64,000 bases of DNA from Sheuella amnicola (GTDB taxonomy: Bacteria > Pseudomonadota > Gammaproteobacteria > Burkholderiales > Burkholderiaceae_B): the NCBI RefSeq assembly GCF_010499255.1, contig NZ_JAAGRN010000007.1, forward strand, positions 62,001-126,000. The letters run 5' to 3'. This document shows, one piece after another, positions 34,793 to 44,746 of this stretch (the first letter of the stretch is position 1; the number at the start of each line of letters is the position of its first letter). The notes beneath the pieces were generated by a model. That model was given only the letters and a program-made list of their open reading frames with translations. It was not told where the DNA came from and ran no database searches. The translations under genes and the position numbers were made by a program.

Positions 34793-35839
34793 ATGACTCA
34801 ACAACAAGCCCCCCTGACTTACCGTGATGCTGGCGTCGATATCGATGCCGGAGACGCCCTGGTTGATCGCATCAAGCCTTTGGCCGCCCGAACGATGCGG
34901 GAAGGTGTTCTTGCCGGTATTGGCGGTTTTGGTGCACTGTTCGAAGTACCCAAACGCTACAAAGAGCCGGTTTTGGTGTCAGGTACGGACGGGGTGGGCA
35001 CCAAGCTTAAATTGGCTTTCGACTGGCAGCGCCACGACACGGTCGGTATCGACCTGGTTGCGATGAGCGTGAACGATATTTTGGTGCAAGGTGCCGAACC
35101 CTTGTTTTTTCTGGATTATTTCGCCTGCGGCAAACTTTCGGTGGATGTGGCCGCACAAGTCGTGGGCGGCATTGCCAAAGGCTGCGAACTCTCCGGTTGC
35201 GCGTTGATCGGTGGTGAAACCGCCGAGATGCCCGGTATGTATCCTGACGGCGAGTATGATTTAGCCGGTTTTGCGGTTGGCGCAGCAGAAAAGTCCAAGC
35301 TGATCGACGGCAAATCCATCGTTCCCGGTGACGTGGTGTTGGGGCTGGCTTCAAGCGGCGCCCATTCAAATGGTTATTCGTTGTTGCGCAAAATCCTTCA
35401 ACGCGCCAATGCACGCCCCGAGCAGGATTTTCATGGCCGTCCATTAGGTGATGTGGTGATGGCGCCGACACGCTTGTATGTCAAGCCTGTTTTGGCTGTT
35501 TTGAAAGAATTCGGTAGTGATATCAAAGGGTTGGCTCACATTACCGGTGGTGGCTTGCTGGACAACGTTCCGCGTATCTTGCAACCAGGCCTGCAGGCGC
35601 ATTTAAATCGGGATGCTTGGACCATGCCAGAGCTGTTCTCCTGGTTGCAACAGCAGGGCGGGGTTGCGGACACTGAAATGCATCGTGTGTTTAATTGCGG
35701 TATCGGCATGGTAGTTGTTGTACCGGCCGCCCGTGCGCAAGAGATCATGAAGGCATTCCGTGATCAGGGCGAAACCGTTTATCAGTTAGGTGATATTCGT
35801 TCCGCCGCTGTTGATCAACCCCAGACGGTTGTGGTTTAA
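34793..35839 (+). CDS. purM: Phosphoribosylformylglycinamidine cyclo-ligase (AIR synthetase)
   Basis: A 348-residue purine-pathway enzyme that closes the imidazole ring of AIR using [54 protein letters not shown] and the [21 protein letters not shown] block are family signatures, as is [16 protein letters not shown]. The stop overlaps the convergent miaA stop by four bases (shared TTTA region), so no intergenic terminator exists between them. Confidence 0.98.
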   Translation: MTQQQAPLTYRDAGVDIDAGDALVDRIKPLAARTMREGVLAGIGGFGALFEVPKRYKEPVLVSGTDGVGTKLKLAFDWQRHDTVGIDLVAMSVNDILVQGAEPLFFLDYFACGKLSVDVAAQVVGGIAKGCELSGCALIGGETAEMPGMYPDGEYDLAGFAVGAAEKSKLIDGKSIVPGDVVLGLASSGAHSNGYSLLRKILQRANARPEQDFHGRPLGDVVMAPTRLYVKPVLAVLKEFGSDIKGLAHITGGGLLDNVPRILQPGLQAHLNRDAWTMPELFSWLQQQGGVADTEMHRVFNCGIGMVVVVPAARAQEIMKAFRDQGETVYQLGDIRSAAVDQPQTVVV

Positions 35840-36801
35840 AACCCCGTAATTTCGCGTGCCTGTTTTTGGACGCATTGCAGCACCTGTTGCAATGCGTCCG
35901 GTGAGAGCGAATCAACAATTTGCCTGCCTGGTAGGCTTCTCAGCCATGTGAGTTGACGCTTTGCCAGTTGGCGCGTAGCAGCGATTGCCTGTTCTCGAGC
36001 GGTTTGCATATTGACCTCTCCATCAAGCATTGACCATAGCTGGCGATAGCCGACGCATCGAATGGAGGGCAGTCCGGGATGCAAGTCGGGTAGCTTGTGA
36101 AGATTTTCGACTTCCGCAAGAAGTCCTTGCTCGAGCATTTCATCAAATCTGTGTGCAATTCGCATGTGCAAAATGCTTCGGTCACTCGGTTCCAGGCTAA
36201 TGGTCAAGGTCGCAACGGGTGCATCGGAAGGGTTTGCTTTGCCAATTAACTCTGACATCGGGAGACCGCTGATGTGCCATATTTCCAGTGCGCGTTGTAT
36301 TCGCTGGCTGTCATTGGGAGCCAGCCGGTGAGCGGTGACTGGATCGATGCGAGTTAACTCGGCATGCATGCCGGGCCAACCGATTTTTTGAGCCTGTACT
36401 TCTAGTGCTTGTCTTACTTCGGGGTTCGCTGACGGTAAGTCATTCAGGCCTTCGCGAAGCGCCTTGAAATAAAGCATCGTTCCACCGGCCAGTAATGGCA
36501 GGTGTCCTCTTTCGCGAATTTCGGCGACACACTTCAGCGCGTCATGTCTGAATGCGGCTGCGGAATAGGATTGCGTAGGGTCCCGAATATCAAGTAAGTG
36601 ATGTCTGACGGCTTTGCGTTCTTCGAGAGTTGGTTTTGCTGTGCCGATGTCCATGCCTCGATAGATCGTGGCTGAATCGACGTTGATGATTTCTGTCGGC
36701 CAACGCTCGGCGATAGCTCGGGCGATCGCGCTCTTGCCTGAGGCAGTCGGGCCCGCGAGACAGAGTATTGGTTGCATGCCGAAGGTGGTCGAATCCTTCA
36801 T
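35836..36801 (-). CDS. miaA: tRNA dimethylallyltransferase
   Basis: A 321-residue enzyme that prenylates A37 of tRNAs reading UNN codons. The P-loop GPTASGKS is near residue 17, [16 protein letters not shown] near 42, [14 protein letters not shown] near 70, and RCVGYRQLW near 240. The ATG at 36801 overlaps the mutL stop (ATGA), which favours it over the internal ATG eight codons later. The mutL-miaA order is a common pairing in Proteobacteria. Confidence 0.97.
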   Translation of the reverse strand: MKDSTTFGMQPILCLAGPTASGKSAIARAIAERWPTEIINVDSATIYRGMDIGTAKPTLEERKAVRHHLLDIRDPTQSYSAAAFRHDALKCVAEIRERGHLPLLAGGTMLYFKALREGLNDLPSANPEVRQALEVQAQKIGWPGMHAELTRIDPVTAHRLAPNDSQRIQRALEIWHISGLPMSELIGKANPSDAPVATLTISLEPSDRSILHMRIAHRFDEMLEQGLLAEVENLHKLPDLHPGLPSIRCVGYRQLWSMLDGEVNMQTAREQAIAATRQLAKRQLTWLRSLPGRQIVDSLSPDALQQVLQCVQKQAREITGF

Positions 36802-38621
36802 TGGCCACGCAGAAAAAGCTTATCGAGATCAGAAACGGTCCAGTGCACCCAGGTCGGACGACCATGATTGCATTGATCTGCGCGCTCGGTTTGTTCCATT
36901 TGACGCAGTAGCGCATTCATCTCTTCGATCGACAGCTGCCGGTTTGCGCGTACTGCGCCATGACACGCCATTGTTGCAAGCAAGGTGTTGCGCTGTTCCG
37001 TCAAAAGCTTGCTTGCACCGACCTGATCCAGATCCCGTAATACCCCACGAGCCAGTGCTTCCAGATCGCCTCGTGCAAGAATCGCGGGGACGGCGCGTAG
37101 TGTCATCGATTGCGGACCGCCCGGTGTCATTTCGAAACCAAGCTCGAGTAGTTGATCTCTGAATTCATCGGCCAAGGCCAGCTCTTTATCCGTCACTCTA
37201 AAGACGACCGGAACGAGCAATGTCTGCTGCGGCAATGTGTGTGCATCTAGCGCCTGTTTAAGTTGCTCGTAGACAACGCGTTCATGCGCTGCATGCATGT
37301 CAATCAGGGCAAGTCCCTTGGCGGTTTGGGACAAAATATAAACGCCATGTACTTGCGCGAGCGCACGTCCAAGAGGCCATGTTGTTGTTTCCTCCGGAAG
37401 AGGGGCATAGGCTTGTTGCCAGACAGTCGTGCCGGCCTTGCTCTGATAAGTTTCGTATTGGCGCTCTCGAAGGTGCAGCGGCTGTTGTGTCGAGTGTTGC
37501 CAGCCAGGTCGAGCAGCCGATTCAGAGAAAGATGTCTGGGCGTGATGCAGTGGTGAACCGGATGAGTGAGTCGATAAAGCTGTAGGGGTTGACTCATTCG
37601 GGGACGCGTAGCGGCTATCGGCGGCCTGAAGACTCGCCGAACCTGATAATGCTTGCGTAACTGTGTGTGCAACGAAACGGTGCACCGCGCCGGAGTCCCG
37701 GAATCTGACTTCATGTTTTGCCGGGTGAACATTGACATCAACCGCTGCAGGGTCAATGTTCAAGAACAATACAAACGATGGCTGTCGATCTCCGTGAAGT
37801 ACATCGGCATATGCACTGCGAATCGCATGCGATACCGTTCGGTCGCGAACGTGTCGTCCATTGACGAAGAGAAACTGACGATCGGCACGCGCGCGTGCAG
37901 CCGTTGGCCTTGTGATTACGCCAAGCAATGAGATTAATCCGCTTTGTGCATTGATTTCGATGCCATGCTCATTGAATTCCTGGCCTAGCACATCACTGAT
38001 CCGTTGCAATACTGTTGTTGGCAGCCATTGCCTGACCGCCCGATCATTGTGGAATACTCGAAAACCCACCTCGGGAAACGCAAGGGCGATTCGCTCGATT
38101 GCATCGATGCAATGACCAAATTCAGTCGCTTCCGCGCGCAGGAATTTGCGTCTGGCCGGAACCATGTCGAACAAATAACGAACGTCTACGGTTGTGCCTG
38201 GAGCACCTGCCGCGGCAACTGGTTCGGGCATGCCTGATTCGAAGCTCCATGCATGTTGGTCATCGCGCGTTCTGGACGTTAAAGTCAGTGATGCGACCGA
38301 TGCAATCGAGGCTAATGCTTCGCCCCTAAATCCCATCGACTCGACTGATTCGAGTTCATCGAGCGATGTGATTTTGCTGGTGGCATGTCGTGTTAACGCC
38401 AGAGACAGTTCATTTGAAGGAATTCCGATCCCATCATCAATGACGGCTATGCGTCGTATACCGCCTGCTTCGAGACGAACTTCGATAGTTTGGGAACCGG
38501 CGTCAACCGCATTTTCAACAAGCTCTTTGAGAACGGAGGCGGGGCGTTCGATGACTTCGCCGGCCGCAATTTGGCTGATCAGCAGATCGGGTAACTGATG
38601 GATGGAGCGACGGTTGGACAT
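36798..38621 (-). CDS. mutL: DNA mismatch repair protein MutL
   Basis: A 607-residue GHKL ATPase that links MutS mismatch recognition to strand removal. The N-terminal motifs [16 protein letters not shown] and [12 protein letters not shown] are intact, with the transducer domain to about 330 and a low-complexity linker (about 335-415). The C-terminal domain has [12 protein letters not shown], matching the D[Q/M]HA-x2-E-x4-E metal-binding motif of endonuclease-type MutL. That motif predicts intrinsic nicking, unlike E. coli MutL, which depends on MutH. A GTG nine codons upstream is a weaker start. Confidence 0.97.
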   Translation of the reverse strand: MSNRRSIHQLPDLLISQIAAGEVIERPASVLKELVENAVDAGSQTIEVRLEAGGIRRIAVIDDGIGIPSNELSLALTRHATSKITSLDELESVESMGFRGEALASIASVASLTLTSRTRDDQHAWSFESGMPEPVAAAGAPGTTVDVRYLFDMVPARRKFLRAEATEFGHCIDAIERIALAFPEVGFRVFHNDRAVRQWLPTTVLQRISDVLGQEFNEHGIEINAQSGLISLLGVITRPTAARARADRQFLFVNGRHVRDRTVSHAIRSAYADVLHGDRQPSFVLFLNIDPAAVDVNVHPAKHEVRFRDSGAVHRFVAHTVTQALSGSASLQAADSRYASPNESTPTALSTHSSGSPLHHAQTSFSESAARPGWQHSTQQPLHLRERQYETYQSKAGTTVWQQAYAPLPEETTTWPLGRALAQVHGVYILSQTAKGLALIDMHAAHERVVYEQLKQALDAHTLPQQTLLVPVVFRVTDKELALADEFRDQLLELGFEMTPGGPQSMTLRAVPAILARGDLEALARGVLRDLDQVGASKLLTEQRNTLLATMACHGAVRANRQLSIEEMNALLRQMEQTERADQCNHGRPTWVHWTVSDLDKLFLRGQ

Positions 38622-38684
38622 AGCGACCACTGCGGAAGATGACCCCACATTTTAGGGCTTTTGCAGTGGTCTTTGTTGCGGTTC

Positions 38685-40070
38685 TTAGTTCGCCATGGCC
38701 AAGTGCGGGTTGGCTTTGAAGAATTGCCGTATGCCGCCGTGCAACGCTTGGGCGAACTTCTCCTGATCGGTTCCGGATCGGAGCATGCGTTCTTCGTCGG
38801 GATTGCTGATAAATGCAGTTTCGACCAGAATGGATGGCATATCGGGTGCTTTGAGCACCGCGAAAGCGGCTTGCTCTGTTTGCGGTTTGTGCAGTCGATA
38901 CACGTTTTTCAATTGACTCAACATGGTATCGGCCAAAAGCCTGGAGTCCTTGATTTGAGCGGATGTCGACATGTCGAGCATGATTTGGGCAACCTGCTTG
39001 TTTTGCACATTCAGGTTGATACCTCCGATCAGATCGGCTGCGTTTTCCTTATCCGCCAACCAGCGCGCCGCAGTACTCGATGCGCCGCTTTGTGACAAAA
39101 CATACACCGAGCTTCCGCCGGCAGTTGGGCGAACGAAAGCATCCGCGTGTATGGAGACGAACAGGTCGGCTTTCACGCGCCTGGCTTTTTCGACGCGAAC
39201 ATGCAGCGGTACAAAGTAGTCACCATCCCGCGTCAAGTATGCCCTCATGCCCGGTGTCGCATCGATACGGGCTTTTAGCTTGAGTGCGATCGCTAGAACA
39301 ACGTCTTTTTCCCGCGTTCCGCCTTTGCCGATTGCACCAGGATCTTCCCCGCCGTGGCCTGGGTCAAGTGCAATCGTCACGACGCGTTTGTTACGGCCAA
39401 GTCGTTGCTGAGCCGTATCTGGCGATTCGATGCCGGAAGCTGGAGGTGCAATGGTCGGCACTACTCGCTCCGGAATGACCGGCATGCTTGCCATGCCCGT
39501 TCCTTGTGGATTTCGACCGATATCCTCGAGCACACGAGCCAAAGGATCGTCATCGTTTTTCTGGGGCGATTTTTTGAGTAAAGCGGTCAGCGGATCCTGC
39601 ATCGCTTTGGGATAGAGATCAAGCACAAGTCTGAACTTGTAGTCACCAACAGGCTTGAGTGTGAATACTTGTGGCGCAATGGCCTGCTTCAGATCAAATA
39701 CAAGGCGAACAATATTCGGTCGATTTTGCGCGACTCGCAAAGAACTGATGTATGGATCATCTGTTCTGACTTTGCGAACCAAATCGTTCAATGCCGGACT
39801 CATATCCAGCCCCTGAATGTCCACGACCATACGGTGGGGAGATTCAAGAGTGAAATGTTCAGCTTTCAGTTCACTATCAAGCTCAAGGGTGACGCGAGTG
39901 TATTCATCCGCAGGCCAAGTACGAACAGCCAATAATTTTGCCGCCATGGCGACGCGTGGAATAACGGGCAAAAGCAATAGGGTAGAGACCGCGCTGATTA
40001 GCTGGCGGCGTTTTGGCGCTCTGACGTTGGACGCTGTTCCGTCCGTTGAAGATTTAGAGCGGTGAGCCAT
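38685..40070 (-). CDS. amiC: N-acetylmuramoyl-L-alanine amidase (AmiC type)
   Basis: A 461-residue periplasmic zinc amidase that splits septal peptidoglycan for daughter-cell separation. The N-terminus has a twin-arginine-type signal (RAPKRRQLISAVSTLLLLPV, cleavage near VAMA). An AMIN domain (about 45-140) for septal targeting is followed by a linker and an Amidase_3 domain (about 235-455). ALDPGHGGEDPGA, REKD, SIHADAF and LVETAFISNPDEE supply zinc ligands and the catalytic glutamate. Its first 73 bases overlap the 3' end of tsaE. Confidence 0.95.
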   Translation of the reverse strand: MAHRSKSSTDGTASNVRAPKRRQLISAVSTLLLLPVIPRVAMAAKLLAVRTWPADEYTRVTLELDSELKAEHFTLESPHRMVVDIQGLDMSPALNDLVRKVRTDDPYISSLRVAQNRPNIVRLVFDLKQAIAPQVFTLKPVGDYKFRLVLDLYPKAMQDPLTALLKKSPQKNDDDPLARVLEDIGRNPQGTGMASMPVIPERVVPTIAPPASGIESPDTAQQRLGRNKRVVTIALDPGHGGEDPGAIGKGGTREKDVVLAIALKLKARIDATPGMRAYLTRDGDYFVPLHVRVEKARRVKADLFVSIHADAFVRPTAGGSSVYVLSQSGASSTAARWLADKENAADLIGGINLNVQNKQVAQIMLDMSTSAQIKDSRLLADTMLSQLKNVYRLHKPQTEQAAFAVLKAPDMPSILVETAFISNPDEERMLRSGTDQEKFAQALHGGIRQFFKANPHLAMAN

Positions 40071-40570
40071 ATGAGGCCTTTCCCTGTCCTTGCATCTATC
40101 GTGGCGTGTCGACCGGTTTCGGCATATCTCAGGTTAATTAATATATCCGGATCGCCTATAAAACCTTCCGCGCGCTCTGGCCACTCAATCAAAATTAGCG
40201 CGTTTTCTTGCATCAAATCTCTAAACCCAGCATCTAACCATTCGGTTGGGTCGCTAAATCTATAGAAATCAAGATGATACAAGTATAAGTTAAAAACTTC
40301 ATAAGATTCAAGTAAAGCATAACTTGGACTTTTAATTCGACCGGAAACCCCACAATGTCGTAAAAAAGCTCTAACTAAGGATGTTTTACCCGCCCCTAAG
40401 TCACCTTGAAGGTGGATACGTCCGCCCGCCCCGTCGCCAGGTATAAGCCTGCCGGATGCATCCGGATGCAATTTGGCAGCGATAACAGCTAATTGCCTAC
40501 CTAAGGCTTCGGTAGCCGACTCATCCGGCAAATCTATGGAGAGAGTTAAGAGTGGGGGCGTTTTTGTCAT
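39998..40570 (-). CDS. tsaE: tRNA threonylcarbamoyladenosine biosynthesis ATPase TsaE
   Basis: A 190-residue P-loop ATPase that drives the TsaB-TsaD-TsaE machinery for t6A37 formation. Walker A is LQGDLGAGKTSLVRAF near residue 57, and IKSPSYALLESYE, HLDFYRFSDPTEWLDAGF and LILIEWPERAEG are the usual blocks. The protein is longer than the typical 150-160 residues, with an N-terminal extension around the P-loop and a C-terminal tail encoded in the overlap with amiC. The central part of the gene (about 40260-40380) is clearly richer in A+T than its neighbours. Confidence 0.94.
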   Translation of the reverse strand: MTKTPPLLTLSIDLPDESATEALGRQLAVIAAKLHPDASGRLIPGDGAGGRIHLQGDLGAGKTSLVRAFLRHCGVSGRIKSPSYALLESYEVFNLYLYHLDFYRFSDPTEWLDAGFRDLMQENALILIEWPERAEGFIGDPDILINLRYAETGRHATIDARTGKGLIWLTALNLQRTEQRPTSERQNAAS

Positions 40571-40697
40571 GATTTCGGGGTAATCCGGATTGCCCTTTGT
40601 CGCTGAATGCCAAGCGCAAGTGCGGCAGTACTTGATTCAAAATACTGCTATTGTGACGCATGCGCAATCAACTGCGTGCAATTGCTGGTGGTTAAAG

Positions 40698-41609
40698 GTG
40701 ACGCGAAAAACCGCGCGAACAGAATCTGCTGCTGTTTCTGCATTTATCGATTCGGTATGGTTGGAAGACGGATTGGCTGCCAATTCGCTTGCGGCGTACC
40801 GTCGGGATTTGGTCGCGTTCGAGCAGTGGCTGAAAGAGGAGCGTGCTCTTGAAATCGATGCCGCGACTGCCGCTGATATAGAAGCTTGGTTCGCGGCCAG
40901 GCACAAAGACTCCAAGCCTAGCACCGCCAACAGAAGGCTTGCGGTCTTGCGCCGATACTATTTATGGGCCATCCGTCATCAACGCGTGTCAGTCGATCCA
41001 TGCTTGAGGATGGTGACTGCACGGCAACCTTTGCGAGTTCCCAAAACTTTATCCGAGTCGCAAGTCGAGGCGCTGTTGCTTGCGCCCTCGATTCATGTCG
41101 CACGAGGTTTGCGCGATCGCGCAATGCTTGAAGTGTTGTATGCAACCGGGCTGCGCGTTTCCGAGCTCGTCAGCATTGGAGTGCTTGAGGTGAGTTTGAC
41201 GGATGGCGTTGTGCGAGTCGTGCAGGGCAAGGGAGGAAAGGATCGACTCGTCCCTTTGGGAGCCGAAGCCGCTCACTGGGTAACCCAGTACATGACTCAG
41301 TCCAGGCCGGAACTACTGGGGACCCGAACAAGTCCCGCGTTATTCGTCACCGCCCGTGGCGAAGCGATGACCCGACAATCTTTCTGGTTGCTGATTAAGA
41401 AATACGCCATCATTGCCGGCATTAACGCACCCCTATCTCCGCATGTTTTACGTCACGCCTTTGCGACACACTTGTTGAATCACGGGGCGGATCTGCGCGT
41501 GGTTCAAATGCTGCTTGGGCATGCCGACATTTCCACTACACAGATTTACACGCATGTGGCGCGCGAACGGCTCAAGAGTCTTCACGCGCAACATCATCCT
41601 CGCGGGTAG
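40698..41609 (+). CDS. xerD: Site-specific tyrosine recombinase XerD
   Basis: A 303-residue recombinase (from the chosen start) that with XerC resolves chromosome dimers at dif. The N-terminal core-binding domain holds DSVWLEDGLAANSLAAYRRDL. The catalytic set is complete: Arg in ATGLRVSEL, Lys in GKGGKDR, His-x-x-Arg in LSPHVLRHAFATHLL, His in LLGHADIS and the nucleophile Tyr in TTQIYTHV. The frame is open to a TTG at 40590, but GTG at 40698 gives an N-terminus close to E. coli XerD; the start is uncertain. The full, conserved domain structure supports XerD rather than a mobile integrase. Confidence 0.93.
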   Translation: MTRKTARTESAAVSAFIDSVWLEDGLAANSLAAYRRDLVAFEQWLKEERALEIDAATAADIEAWFAARHKDSKPSTANRRLAVLRRYYLWAIRHQRVSVDPCLRMVTARQPLRVPKTLSESQVEALLLAPSIHVARGLRDRAMLEVLYATGLRVSELVSIGVLEVSLTDGVVRVVQGKGGKDRLVPLGAEAAHWVTQYMTQSRPELLGTRTSPALFVTARGEAMTRQSFWLLIKKYAIIAGINAPLSPHVLRHAFATHLLNHGADLRVVQMLLGHADISTTQIYTHVARERLKSLHAQHHPRG

Positions 41610-41661
41610 CGTGCGGATTGTGTCTGCGGTATTTCGCCAGCCTTGCTAAACTAGCGCTCTT

Positions 41662-41737
41662 GCCGCCGTAACTCAGTGGATAGAGTACCTTCCTCCTAAG
41701 AAGGGAGTCGCACGTTCGATTCGTGTCGGCGGTGCCA
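41662..41737 (+). tRNA. tRNA-Arg (anticodon CCU)
   Basis: A 76-base cloverleaf. Acceptor GCCGCCG at 41662-41668 pairs with CGGCGGT at 41727-41733 (G1-U72 wobble), the anticodon stem CCTTC/GAAGG spans 41688-41692 and 41700-41704, and the loop CTCCTAA gives anticodon CCT at 41695-41697. GTTCGATTC is the T-loop, and CCA is encoded at 41735-41737. It reads the rare AGG codon. A TGCTAAACT extended -10-like element lies at 41644-41652. Confidence 0.97.
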
Positions 41738-41738
41738 C

Positions 41739-42524
41739 TTATTTCCAGGCGTAGGACTCCATGGATAGTACTCCGTGGTCTACGCCTCCATCCAGCACAG
41801 TGACTTGATCCTGCTTGCTTGTCGCACCCATTGCGATGAGCAGCGGCAAAAAGTGTTCATCAGTCGGATGCGCGCGCTGCGCATGTGGAGCAAGGCTACG
41901 ATAATCCCGAAGTTTGACGGTGTCGTGATTGATCACAGTGCCGCGTACCCAGTCAGTGAATTCTGTTGCATATGAATCCGGTCGGGCGTCCCCATACCGG
42001 AATTCATACAGGTTGTGCGTCATGCTGCCAGAGGCCAGAATCATAATGCCTTGACCACGCAAGGGTTCCAATGCCTGACCAAGGGCGAATGCGGTCTTGG
42101 CATCCAGATCGTGCGGCATGGATACCTGAAAAACCGGAATATCGGCATGAGGCAGCAGATGCATCAACGGTACCCATGCCCCATGATCCAGGCCTCGTGA
42201 TTCGTCCTGGCGAGTTGGCCAGCCCGCAAGCGTGAGGAGTTCGATCACTTCCTTTGCAATTTCCGGTGCGCCTGTGGCCGGATATTGCAATTTGTACAGG
42301 GTGGCTGGAAAGCCTCCGAAATCGTGAATCGTTTCGGGCGTGCTGGTGGTGCCGACCTTGACTCCTTGAGATTGCCAATGGGGAGATACAACCAAAATCG
42401 CACGCACAGTGCTCAATGTCTTACCTAGCGCATTGAGTTGAGGCGTCAGTTTGCTGGGTTCGATTGCAAAAGTTGGTGCGCCATGCGATACGAAAATGAC
42501 AGGGGCTTTTGTAGTGGATGTCAT
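41739..42524 (-). CDS. DODA-type extradiol ring-cleavage dioxygenase
   Basis: A 261-residue class III dioxygenase-like protein related to E. coli YgiD and plant DOPA dioxygenase. VIFVSHGAPTFAIEP near residue 9 holds a metal-ligand histidine, VSPHWQSQGVKVGT a second, and LDHGAWVPLMHLLPHADIPV the active-site His segment. The true substrate in bacteria is not settled; ring opening of a catechol is the family expectation. The stop codon lies one base beyond the CCA of the tRNA-Arg on the other strand, so the two transcripts converge with no spacer. Confidence 0.9.
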   Translation of the reverse strand: MTSTTKAPVIFVSHGAPTFAIEPSKLTPQLNALGKTLSTVRAILVVSPHWQSQGVKVGTTSTPETIHDFGGFPATLYKLQYPATGAPEIAKEVIELLTLAGWPTRQDESRGLDHGAWVPLMHLLPHADIPVFQVSMPHDLDAKTAFALGQALEPLRGQGIMILASGSMTHNLYEFRYGDARPDSYATEFTDWVRGTVINHDTVKLRDYRSLAPHAQRAHPTDEHFLPLLIAMGATSKQDQVTVLDGGVDHGVLSMESYAWK

Positions 42525-42651
42525 GATGACTCCCGAAAGTAAAGAGTTAGTTCTGGATAATTCTATGGGGATACCTTAATTGTTCTAGAATCAAAGATAA
42601 ATACACTTAATTGGCGATGAGTGTTCCAAAAATGAGAAGAATCGAACCCAA

Positions 42652-43473
42652 ATGAAATTAATCAAAAGCACATCGTTTTATCTCTTAATCTGTTCAATCG
42701 GTTTAATTGCTGGTTGCGCTTCGGACCAATCTTCAGTCCTCAATAGCGCAGACATAACGGCATCTAACAAGATGGGCATGACACATACGGGATTTTTGAC
42801 TGATTACGCTCGACTCAAGCCTACGACCTGGGGTGAAGGAATCGAGTGCTGGAGTGCGCCTAATTTGAAAGTCAGGAACTACAACAAGGTTGTGATTCCG
42901 CGCATTGTCGTTTCAATTGCACCACCCAAAACCAAGGATGCAGAGCAGGGTAGCAACCAGACAATCGATCCGACAGACCTCAAGATGCTGACGGATTACT
43001 TCCATGATGCTTTAGTTAAAAACCTGAATCCTGTGATGAAGGTAGTCGACAAGCCCGGCCCCGGCGTGGCGGTGTTAAGAGTTGCGTTGACCGATCTGGT
43101 TCCGACGACTGTTGCCGAAAGTGTGGCTGGCACCCTGATCCCATATGCATTCATTGCAGAGGCTAGCTCCGGAACCGCAACCGGCCGCCCGGCGGGATCT
43201 ACGCCGTATCTTGGTCAAACTGGCATGGAGTTGCAGTTTCGGGATGGCGTGACGGGAGCCATTCTCGCAGAATGCAGGGATGCCGAAATCGGTCGCAAGT
43301 ATGCGGCTGATCTAGATTCCGGTGTCCTGGGTGCTGCCAAGACATGGGCGGGTGGTTATTTGAACTCATTCCAATCCTGGTCATACGCAAAAAACGCGTT
43401 TGATAAGTGGTCTGTATTGGTGGCGCAACGCATCACACAGATGCGAGCCAACGAAACCGCACAAAAGAAGTAA
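42652..43473 (+). CDS. DUF3313 lipoprotein
   Basis: A 273-residue predicted lipoprotein. The signal peptide ends at the lipobox IAGC, with lipid-modified Cys22. The mature part carries the DUF3313-like pattern: HTGFLTDYARLKP, YNKVVIPRIVVSIAPP, and a long predicted beta-rich domain with VAVLRVALTDLVPTT. Function of the family is unknown. The gene is divergent from the dioxygenase across a 127-base AT-rich gap in which no convincing promoter is seen, and precedes the MFS gene by 42 bases. Confidence 0.85.
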   Translation: MKLIKSTSFYLLICSIGLIAGCASDQSSVLNSADITASNKMGMTHTGFLTDYARLKPTTWGEGIECWSAPNLKVRNYNKVVIPRIVVSIAPPKTKDAEQGSNQTIDPTDLKMLTDYFHDALVKNLNPVMKVVDKPGPGVAVLRVALTDLVPTTVAESVAGTLIPYAFIAEASSGTATGRPAGSTPYLGQTGMELQFRDGVTGAILAECRDAEIGRKYAADLDSGVLGAAKTWAGGYLNSFQSWSYAKNAFDKWSVLVAQRITQMRANETAQKK

Positions 43474-43515
43474 AGTACAGTCACCTTCTCAGTATCCTGC
43501 CGGCTTGAAAGCGTC

Positions 43516-44736
43516 ATGACACAAATTACCGCATCCGAAGAAAGCACCAATTCCGTTCGCACCATCTTGGTCGGCACGTTCATAGTGTTACTTGCAATGG
43601 GGACACGTGCAACATTCGGATTGTTCATGCAGCCAATGGGACTTGAGTACGGTTGGCAGCGCGAAGTGTTTTCGATGGCTTTCGCGATTCAGAATCTGGT
43701 CTGGGGTGCTGCGGCAATCGGTGCGGGCATGATGGCCGATCGCTTCGGGTCGGCGCGCACCATTGCTATGTGCGCGTTGTTTTATGCAGCTGGATTAATA
43801 GGCGCAAGGTTGTCCACCAGCGAGTTTCAGCTTTACATGACGGCAGGTGTTTTGATCGGCCTGGGACAGGCGGGGACGACCTTTGCTGTGATTTTGCCTG
43901 TGATTGCGCGCACGGTTCCACTTTCATCCCGTTCGACGGCGATGGGCATCGCGAGTGCAGGCGGATCACTCGGTCAATTTCTCGTTGTGCCGACAGGGCA
44001 ATTATTGATCGATACTTTCGAATGGACGGGTGCTTTCTGGATTTTGTCTGTCGTTCTAGCGGCAACGCTTCCTTTAACCTGGTTCTTGCGAGGCAAGCCC
44101 GCCGCAAGCTCTGGTCCTCAGCAATCCATGCTGTCAGCGATTCGGCAGGCGCTTAAACATCCCACGTTTCATTTCTTGTTTTGGAGTTATTTTGTTTGCG
44201 GATTTCATACCGCTTTCATTACATTGCATCTGCCTGCATTTGTCATCGATTCGGGATTGAATCAAAAGGTTGGAGCAATGGCGATTGCCTTGATCGGATT
44301 ATTCAATGTTTTCGGTTCGTTTACTGCCGGAAAAATGGGCGGTAAATACAGCAAAAAAAATCTGCTCGCCTTTCTTTATGCCATGCGGGCCTTCGGCATT
44401 CTGTGGATTCTGTACATGCCCACGACAGATTTTGTCGTTTACGTCTTTGCAGGATGGATGGGATTGTTCTGGCTTGGGACTGTGCCCCTGACTCAGGGGT
44501 TGATTGCCCAGGTATATGGTTTGCGTTATGCGGCAACCTTATCGGGTATGGTTTTTCTCGGACACCAGTTGGGTAGCTTTGTCGGGGTTTATCTGGGCGG
44601 TCGTGTTCAGGCAATGACTGGCAGCTATGATCTGGTTTGGTGGATGGGTGTCGTGCTGGCCCTGATCGCAGCCGCACTTTGTTTACCGGTTCGGGAGAAG
44701 CCCTTGACCATGCCGGCTGTCGCTGCTGCGGCGTGA
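43516..44736 (+). CDS. Major facilitator superfamily transporter
   Basis: A 406-residue inner-membrane carrier with twelve predicted hydrophobic segments. GMMADRFGSARTIAM near residue 73 is the loop 2-3 motif (GxxxDRxGxR) and GKMGGKYSKKNLLAF near 270 its second-half copy. YAATLSGMVFLGHQLGSFVGVYLGG resembles oxalate/formate- and monocarboxylate-type members, a weak hint toward organic acids. It follows the lipoprotein on the same strand. No terminator is visible downstream. Confidence 0.9.
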   Translation: MTQITASEESTNSVRTILVGTFIVLLAMGTRATFGLFMQPMGLEYGWQREVFSMAFAIQNLVWGAAAIGAGMMADRFGSARTIAMCALFYAAGLIGARLSTSEFQLYMTAGVLIGLGQAGTTFAVILPVIARTVPLSSRSTAMGIASAGGSLGQFLVVPTGQLLIDTFEWTGAFWILSVVLAATLPLTWFLRGKPAASSGPQQSMLSAIRQALKHPTFHFLFWSYFVCGFHTAFITLHLPAFVIDSGLNQKVGAMAIALIGLFNVFGSFTAGKMGGKYSKKNLLAFLYAMRAFGILWILYMPTTDFVVYVFAGWMGLFWLGTVPLTQGLIAQVYGLRYAATLSGMVFLGHQLGSFVGVYLGGRVQAMTGSYDLVWWMGVVLALIAAALCLPVREKPLTMPAVAAAA

Positions 44737-44746
44737 TGCTTCGATG

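Noticed and set aside
40698-41737. Tyrosine recombinase next to a tRNA as the edge of a genomic island
   Set aside because: The recombinase has the full XerD core and length and sits next to housekeeping genes; the tRNA lies at its 3' side and no attachment-site repeat was seen.
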